From: Sinosporangium album
GTDB lineage: Bacteria > Actinomycetota > Actinomycetes > Streptosporangiales > Streptosporangiaceae
Reading direction: 5' to 3'
DNA: 64,000 nucleotides
NCBI RefSeq assembly: GCF_900100605.1
Contig: NZ_FNCN01000018.1
Coordinates: 1-64,000, forward strand
The notes below the pieces were generated by a model that was not told the DNA's origin, did no database searches, and saw nothing but the letters and a program-made list of their open reading frames with translations. Position 1 is the stretch's first letter; each line of letters starts with the position of its first letter. Position numbers and translations under genes: made by a program. Positions 60,096 to 64,000 of this stretch are shown in pieces.

Positions 60096-61328
60096 TCAGC
60101 GGCGGGCGAACAGCGGCTCCCACGCGCCCGGATTCTCGCTGTTCTCCCGGAAACCGGTCAGCGGCACCGCGGCCCGGCCGTCGGCGTCCACCAGCAGCAG
60201 GCGGTTGCGGAACTCGCTCACCCGGCAGTTGGCCGCGCCCTGCTGCTCGCACGCCCACGTGACCAGCTTGCCGTCGCCCGACCAGGCGACGGCCTGCTCG
60301 ATCCAGTGGCCCGCCACCGGCTTGAGCGGCGTGACCGTACCCGAGGCGACGTCCTTCACCGCCACGACCGCGCCCCGGCCGGGGCTGTCGACCGCCAGCG
60401 ACCGGCGCCCCGGCGACAGGCCCGCCTCCTGGTAGGTCTCGCCCTCGTGCGGCGGAGCCCCGTGCGGCCGGCCCTGCAGGTCGTAGAACAGCTTCGTCTG
60501 CTCGCTTGTAGGGCCCGGCTCCCAGATCAGGGTGCCGTCGCCGCTCCACCCCAGCATCGTGACGCCCATCTGGCCGGGGGCGGACTCCAGGGCGCGGAAC
60601 CGCGCCTCACCGCTTCCCACGTCGACGACCGTGAAACCGGTCCGGACATGCTCCACGATCTCAGACGGCCCGCCCTCGTCCACCACACCCTGCTCGTAGG
60701 GGTTGGAGGCGAAACCCGTCAGCAGCAGCCTGCTCCCGTCGGGCGACCACTCGACCGTGGAGGCGGGGTGCTCCAGCTCGACCCACCTGACCCGCCCGGT
60801 CGGGCTCAGCACACCGACCCTGCTCGCCTGCTGCTCCTCCAGAACCGCCACGTGCCCGCCGGCTGCGACGTCGACCACCGCCCACGGCGTCTTCTCGTAG
60901 GCCGCCGCGGCCGGGTTGTACAGATACCAGGTGCGGCGGAACACCTGCCGGCTCTGCGAGACCTTCTCGTAGTCCCACACGGAGTACGCGTACATCGCCA
61001 CCTCCGGCGTCGCCACCAGCCGGCTCGGCGGGGACGCGTCCGGATCGGCCGACACCTCCGCCGACGGCGGCAGCGCCACCGCCGGGCCGTCGGTGGTCAG
61101 GCCCTCACCCGCCAGCACGATCGCGGTCTGCTCACCGCCTCCCCGCAGCGCGCCGGGAACCGCCAGCGCGCCCACCACGACGGCCGCGGCGGCCCCTGCA
61201 ATCACCGCGATCATCCTGGTACGGCGCCGCCGGCGCCCGCCGAGCGCCCGATCGGCCAGCCCCGACGGCGTGCGCGCCTCGTCGGCCCACCGATCGAGCT
61301 CCTCCCTCACCACGTCCTCAACGGTCAT
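60096..61328 (-). CDS. Membrane-anchored TolB/WD-like propeller protein, partner of a SigE-type sigma factor
   Basis: The 410-residue protein has an N-terminal cytoplasmic stretch (TVEDVVREELDRWADEARTP) and one membrane helix (IAVIAGAAAAVVVGALAVPG). The external part has TolB-like strands (VEWSPDGSRLLLTGFASNPY, MLGWSGDGTLIWEPGPTSEQ, RSLAVDSPGRGAVVAVKDVA, AVAWSGDGKLVTWACEQQGA). The 61325-61328 overlap (ATGA) with the sigma gene shows coupled expression. By position and topology it may act as an anti-sigma or sensor protein, though no canonical anti-sigma zinc motif is visible. It is therefore best called a candidate regulator. Confidence 0.8.
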   Translation of the reverse strand: MTVEDVVREELDRWADEARTPSGLADRALGGRRRRRTRMIAVIAGAAAAVVVGALAVPGALRGGGEQTAIVLAGEGLTTDGPAVALPPSAEVSADPDASPPSRLVATPEVAMYAYSVWDYEKVSQSRQVFRRTWYLYNPAAAAYEKTPWAVVDVAAGGHVAVLEEQQASRVGVLSPTGRVRWVELEHPASTVEWSPDGSRLLLTGFASNPYEQGVVDEGGPSEIVEHVRTGFTVVDVGSGEARFRALESAPGQMGVTMLGWSGDGTLIWEPGPTSEQTKLFYDLQGRPHGAPPHEGETYQEAGLSPGRRSLAVDSPGRGAVVAVKDVASGTVTPLKPVAGHWIEQAVAWSGDGKLVTWACEQQGAANCRVSEFRNRLLLVDADGRAAVPLTGFRENSENPGAWEPLFARR

Positions 61329-61858
61329 ACCGATGCCTCCCCGATCACGTCGTACGGCTCGGCCAACTCCGGCGCCAGCGCCCGCAGCTTGGCCAGCGAC
61401 CGGTGGGCCGTGCTGCGCACGGTCCCCACCGAGCAGCCCAGCACCGCCGCGGCCTCCGCCTCCGACAGGTCCTCGAAATAGCGCAGCACCAGCACGGCCC
61501 GCTGGCGCGGGGTCAACCTGGCCAGCGCCCGCCGTACAAGAAGCCGCACATCGACCGCATGCGTGCCGTCACCCACCGCCCCGTCCGGCAAGTGCGCCAC
61601 CGCGGTCTCCCGGCTGCCCGCCACTCTGCGCCACAGCGACACCTGCTGCCGGTACATCACCTGACGTACATACGCCTCCGGCTCCTCCACCGCGCGCCAC
61701 CTCGCCACCGTCCTGGCCAGCGCCGACTGCAGCAGATCCTCCGCCGCATGCTGGTCACCGCCGGTCAGCAGGAAGGCGAGGCGCATCAGCGCGGGGGAGC
61801 GCGCGGCCACGAAGTCGCGGAAACGTCGCTCTGCTGCGGCGTCCACGATCACCTCCAC
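61325..61858 (-). CDS. SigE-family ECF RNA polymerase sigma factor
   Basis: The 177-residue product shows region 2 (FRDFVAARSPALMRLAFLLT, GGDQHAAEDLLQSALARTVA, RWRAVEEPEAYVRQVMYRQQ) and region 4 (ALARLTPRQRAVLVLRYFED, LSEAEAAAVLGCSVGTVRST, AHRSLAKLRALAPEL). It belongs to the small ECF group found in streptomycetes and relatives, where each sigma factor is paired with a membrane protein encoded next. Here the propeller protein overlaps it. Autoregulation is expected, but the promoter sequence could not be read out with confidence. Confidence 0.92.
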   Translation of the reverse strand: MEVIVDAAAERRFRDFVAARSPALMRLAFLLTGGDQHAAEDLLQSALARTVARWRAVEEPEAYVRQVMYRQQVSLWRRVAGSRETAVAHLPDGAVGDGTHAVDVRLLVRRALARLTPRQRAVLVLRYFEDLSEAEAAAVLGCSVGTVRSTAHRSLAKLRALAPELAEPYDVIGEASV

Positions 61859-61972
61859 AGTTGGATTGTCCGCCCCTACAGACGCACCCGCCCCGCCCCC
61901 GCTATGCCGCCATTGCCACTGAACATGGGAACAGCCCGCCGCATATCATGTCTCCCGATATATAGTGGGCAC

Positions 61973-62311
61973 ATGAGCGAGCGAGCGATGACCGAACCCG
62001 CCTTCCTCGTCCTGACCGCCCTGGTCGACCGGCCCCGCCACGGCTACGGCATCGTCCAAGAGGTCGAACGCCTCTCCGAAGGCCGCGTCCACCTCAAAAT
62101 CGGCACCCTGTACGGCGTGCTCGACCGCCTCGCCGGCGACCGCCTCGTCCAGCTCGACCGCGAGGAAGCCACCCAAGGCCGCCTCCGCCGCTACTACCGC
62201 ATCACCGACGAAGGCGCCGAGGCGCTGCGCGCCGAAGCCGCACGCCTCGCCGACAACGCCCGACGCGCCACCGAAAGGCTCAGCGCCCGCCACGCCGGAG
62301 GCACCGCATGA
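61973..62311 (+). CDS. PadR-family transcriptional regulator
   Basis: From the ATG at 61973 the product is 112 residues: EPAFLVLTALVDRPRHGYGI, VQEVERLSEGRVHLKIGTLY, GVLDRLAGDRLVQLDREEAT and QGRLRRYYRITDEGAEALRA, a typical PadR winged HTH with a short C-terminal helix. GATATATAGTG just upstream may be the -10 region and the operator; no strong ribosome site is seen. The gene overlaps a membrane-protein gene by ATGA (62308-62311), which it probably regulates. An ATG at 61988 is a second possible start. Confidence 0.88.
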   Translation: MSERAMTEPAFLVLTALVDRPRHGYGIVQEVERLSEGRVHLKIGTLYGVLDRLAGDRLVQLDREEATQGRLRRYYRITDEGAEALRAEAARLADNARRATERLSARHAGGTA

Positions 62312-63378
62312 CCCTCCTCGAACAGCGCTACCGCCGCATCCTGCGCCTGCTCCCCGCCGCCTACCGCTCCGAACGCGAAGACGAGATGGTGGCCGCCTTC
62401 CTCGACGGCGCACACTCCACACACGACCGCGACAACCCCCGCCCCCGGCCCCGCGAAATCGCCTCCGTCGCAGCCCTCGCCGTACGGCTGCGCCTCGGCA
62501 CCGACACCACCCGCCCCCGCGCCCACACCTGGGGCCGCGCCGTACGCACCGCAGCCCTCATCGGCCTCGGCTTCCACGCCGCGACAGAACTCCGCACCAC
62601 CGCGGCCGTCCTCCTGGCCCCAGACCCGGCGGGGGAGACCCCGTGGCTGCCGCACCTCCTGCCCGGCCCGCTGTTCGCCGCCGCGTTCGCCCTGCTGTGC
62701 CTCGGCCGGATACGCGCCGCCAAGGCGGCGGCCCTCATCGGGCTCGTGCCGTACGGCGTGTGGGCCCTCCAGCACGCCTCCGCCCTCGTGCGGGCGCTCA
62801 CCGCGCCCGGCGACCTCCCCGGCGTGAACCTGCCCCTCGACCTCGCGCCGCTGCTCACCCAGACCGCAGGGTTCGCGCTCGTCGCCGCCCTCGTGGCGGC
62901 CTATCACCGCGACGCCGACCCGCCCCGCACACCCCACTGGGTCGCCGCCGTGCCCCTCGCGGCGGCTGCCGCCCTCACCGCGGCCGACCGCGCCCTCACC
63001 CGCGCCCTCACCCAGGGGCTCCCCGACGGCGGCCCCGTGCCCGATGCCGTCCACTGGGCGGCGCTGTGGACCGACACCCCCGGCCTGGCCTGTACGGCGA
63101 TCGCCGCCGCCGCAGCCGCCCACCTGCTCACCCGGCTCCGCACCCCGCACCCCGACGCCGCCCGGCCGCTCACCCTCGCCCTGCTGTCCCTGGCCGCCCT
63201 GCCCCTCGCCGCGGTCCGCATCGACCCCCACGCCGCCGACACCCTCGGCCAGGCCATGACCCTCACCGCCGCCGCCCAGACCGCGGCGCTCGCCCTCTGC
63301 GCCGCCGCCATGCTCACCGCCGGCCTGCGCTCCCTGCCCGCCGCCCCGCCCCACGCCCGGCCGCTCCCGGCGGCCTGA
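62308..63378 (+). CDS. Membrane protein of the PadR-linked operon
   Basis: The 356-residue protein starts with a cytoplasmic segment (LLEQRYRRILRLLPAAYRSE, REDEMVAAFLDGA) that resembles the N-terminal HTH-like or DUF1700-type domain of PadR partners. About eight hydrophobic helices follow (AALIGLGFHAATELRTTAAV, AAFALLCLGRIRAAKAAALI, GFALVAALVAAYHRDADPPR, AMTLTAAAQTAALALCAAAM). Such pairs, PadR plus a permease-like protein, are frequent in actinobacteria and often respond to cell-envelope stress. The function is unproven. It is very rich in Ala and Leu. Confidence 0.75.
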   Translation: MTLLEQRYRRILRLLPAAYRSEREDEMVAAFLDGAHSTHDRDNPRPRPREIASVAALAVRLRLGTDTTRPRAHTWGRAVRTAALIGLGFHAATELRTTAAVLLAPDPAGETPWLPHLLPGPLFAAAFALLCLGRIRAAKAAALIGLVPYGVWALQHASALVRALTAPGDLPGVNLPLDLAPLLTQTAGFALVAALVAAYHRDADPPRTPHWVAAVPLAAAAALTAADRALTRALTQGLPDGGPVPDAVHWAALWTDTPGLACTAIAAAAAAHLLTRLRTPHPDAARPLTLALLSLAALPLAAVRIDPHAADTLGQAMTLTAAAQTAALALCAAAMLTAGLRSLPAAPPHARPLPAA

Positions 63379-63399
63379 CACCCGGCGAGCCCCGGCGGG

Positions 63400-63954
63400 C
63401 TACGGGACGTACTCGTAACCCGACCAGACACCGCCGCCGCGCCACGCCGACCCGTCCCAGACGTAGGGGTAGGCCATCGTGCCGTAGAAACCAGCCCCGC
63501 ACGCCGCACCGCCGTAGTCGAAAACCTGGCTCGGGCCGTACGGCTCGCCCCCGCTCACACCGGTCGGGCCGTACGTCCACCCGGTGCTCCGGCACACCGC
63601 CCACGCCGACCCGTTCCACCGGTACACCTCCAGCCGCACCGCCGCCGAACCGTCCGGCTTCGTCACCCCGCCCCCGCACCCCCCGCTCAACGCATACGCG
63701 TTCGCATAAGCCAGATTGCCGGAGAAAGACCCCGGCCTGAAATGGTCGACACCCGCGTCACCGCGGACGCACAACCCCGCACCGCTGTAGACGGTGACCC
63801 CCCTGGCCCACGTCCACGCGTGCGCCGGATGCGACCACACCGCCGCCACCACCAGCGCGGCGCCCCCCGCCAGCACGAACCTCGCGGTGTTCTTCACCGT
63901 GGTGTTGGCGGGACCCGCCGCGGGATCCTCCACCATTCGACGTGACACGGCCAC
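63400..63954 (-). CDS. Secreted hypothetical protein
   Basis: From the GTG at 63954 (GGAGAGGGCAC upstream) the product is 184 residues with a long n-region and a signal peptide (FVLAGGAALVVAAVWSHPAH, AWTW). The exported part is Gly, Tyr and Trp-rich with four to five cysteines (GLCVRGDAG, GGCGGG, AVCRSTGWT, AACGAGFYG), typical of small secreted actinobacterial proteins. Segments such as GGVTKPDGSAAVRLEVYRWN and EPYGPSQVFDYGGA look like beta-sandwich strands. The function is unknown. A GTG at 63897 is a possible inner start. It is convergent with the membrane protein gene. Confidence 0.7.
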   Translation of the reverse strand: MAVSRRMVEDPAAGPANTTVKNTARFVLAGGAALVVAAVWSHPAHAWTWARGVTVYSGAGLCVRGDAGVDHFRPGSFSGNLAYANAYALSGGCGGGVTKPDGSAAVRLEVYRWNGSAWAVCRSTGWTYGPTGVSGGEPYGPSQVFDYGGAACGAGFYGTMAYPYVWDGSAWRGGGVWSGYEYVP

Positions 63955-64000
63955 GTGCCCTCTCCGTTCAGCAGACGCCTGAAGTTCTCGAACCGGGGAG

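Overview
The window is a very GC-rich chromosomal segment of an actinomycete. GTG starts, GGAGG-type ribosome binding sites and many four-base ATGA/GTGA gene overlaps fit a filamentous actinomycete. The families present (an FxLD-type methyltransferase, AfsR-type NB-ARC/TPR remnants, XRE-TPR regulator, SigE-type sigma factor, single-chain acyl-CoA carboxylase, questin-oxidase-like protein) fit the Streptosporangiales or relatives, but the genus cannot be fixed from the sequence alone.

Layout. 1-4.2 kb is an unstable edge: an IS256-type transposase cut by the window, a DMT transporter with a two-HTH TetR regulator, a decayed amino-acid-oxidase-like gene, a small secreted protein and a deleted Tn3 transposase. 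4.3-7.0 kb is a three-gene operon: membrane protein, histidine kinase, NarL regulator. 7.1-10.4 kb is a CotH / DUF4956 / VTC-domain operon. 10.9-12.3 kb carries an FxLD-type peptide methyltransferase whose next gene breaks off after 14 codons. 12.3-18.0 kb holds two more two-component systems around a PQQ-repeat protein, with a 158-bp duplication of one regulator's tail. 18.2-20.3 kb has a CBS-domain protein and an ArsB/NhaD-type transporter, each preceded by a tiny ORF overlapping its start codon. 20.9-28.2 kb mixes a methyltransferase, a shortened WYL regulator, a VapBC module, a sulfotransferase, a 21-bp perfect hairpin, a small secreted protein and a serine hydrolase.

28.6-31.6 kb is a graveyard of gene remnants (AfsR-like NB-ARC and TPR pieces, IS3 transposase, SDR tail). 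Next to it, at 32.6-35.0 kb, is the most interesting locus: a 37-residue Pro/Lys/Asp-rich peptide gene overlapping (ATGA) a protein-isoaspartate-type methyltransferase, with a TPR regulator upstream. It has the layout of an imiditide-type RiPP cluster, in which the methyltransferase would convert an Asp of the peptide to aspartimide.

35.4-46.8 kb holds RecD2 helicase, an L,D-transpeptidase lipoprotein, a GlxA-type regulator, a decayed MacB-type ABC transporter, an ArsR regulator with two palindromic sites facing a questin-oxidase-like gene, and a MarR regulator divergent from an intact ABC-2 exporter. 47.1-52.7 kb contains a GNAT gene reduced to 51 codons by an internal deletion, a DUF952 protein, a P450, a small ATPase, a RidA/TetR divergent pair, a TusA-like protein and a nucleotidyltransferase. 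52.8-64 kb is core-like: an 1832-residue acyl-CoA carboxylase, an M20 amidohydrolase, a SigE-type sigma factor with a membrane-bound propeller partner, a PadR/membrane-protein pair and a secreted protein.

Taken together, the window is regulator-rich and shows repeated recombination. Short duplicated scraps of its own genes (LuxR tail, secreted-protein tail, L,D-transpeptidase piece, a 50-bp inverted repeat 32 kb apart) occur at several junctions. No rRNA, tRNA or CRISPR was seen.
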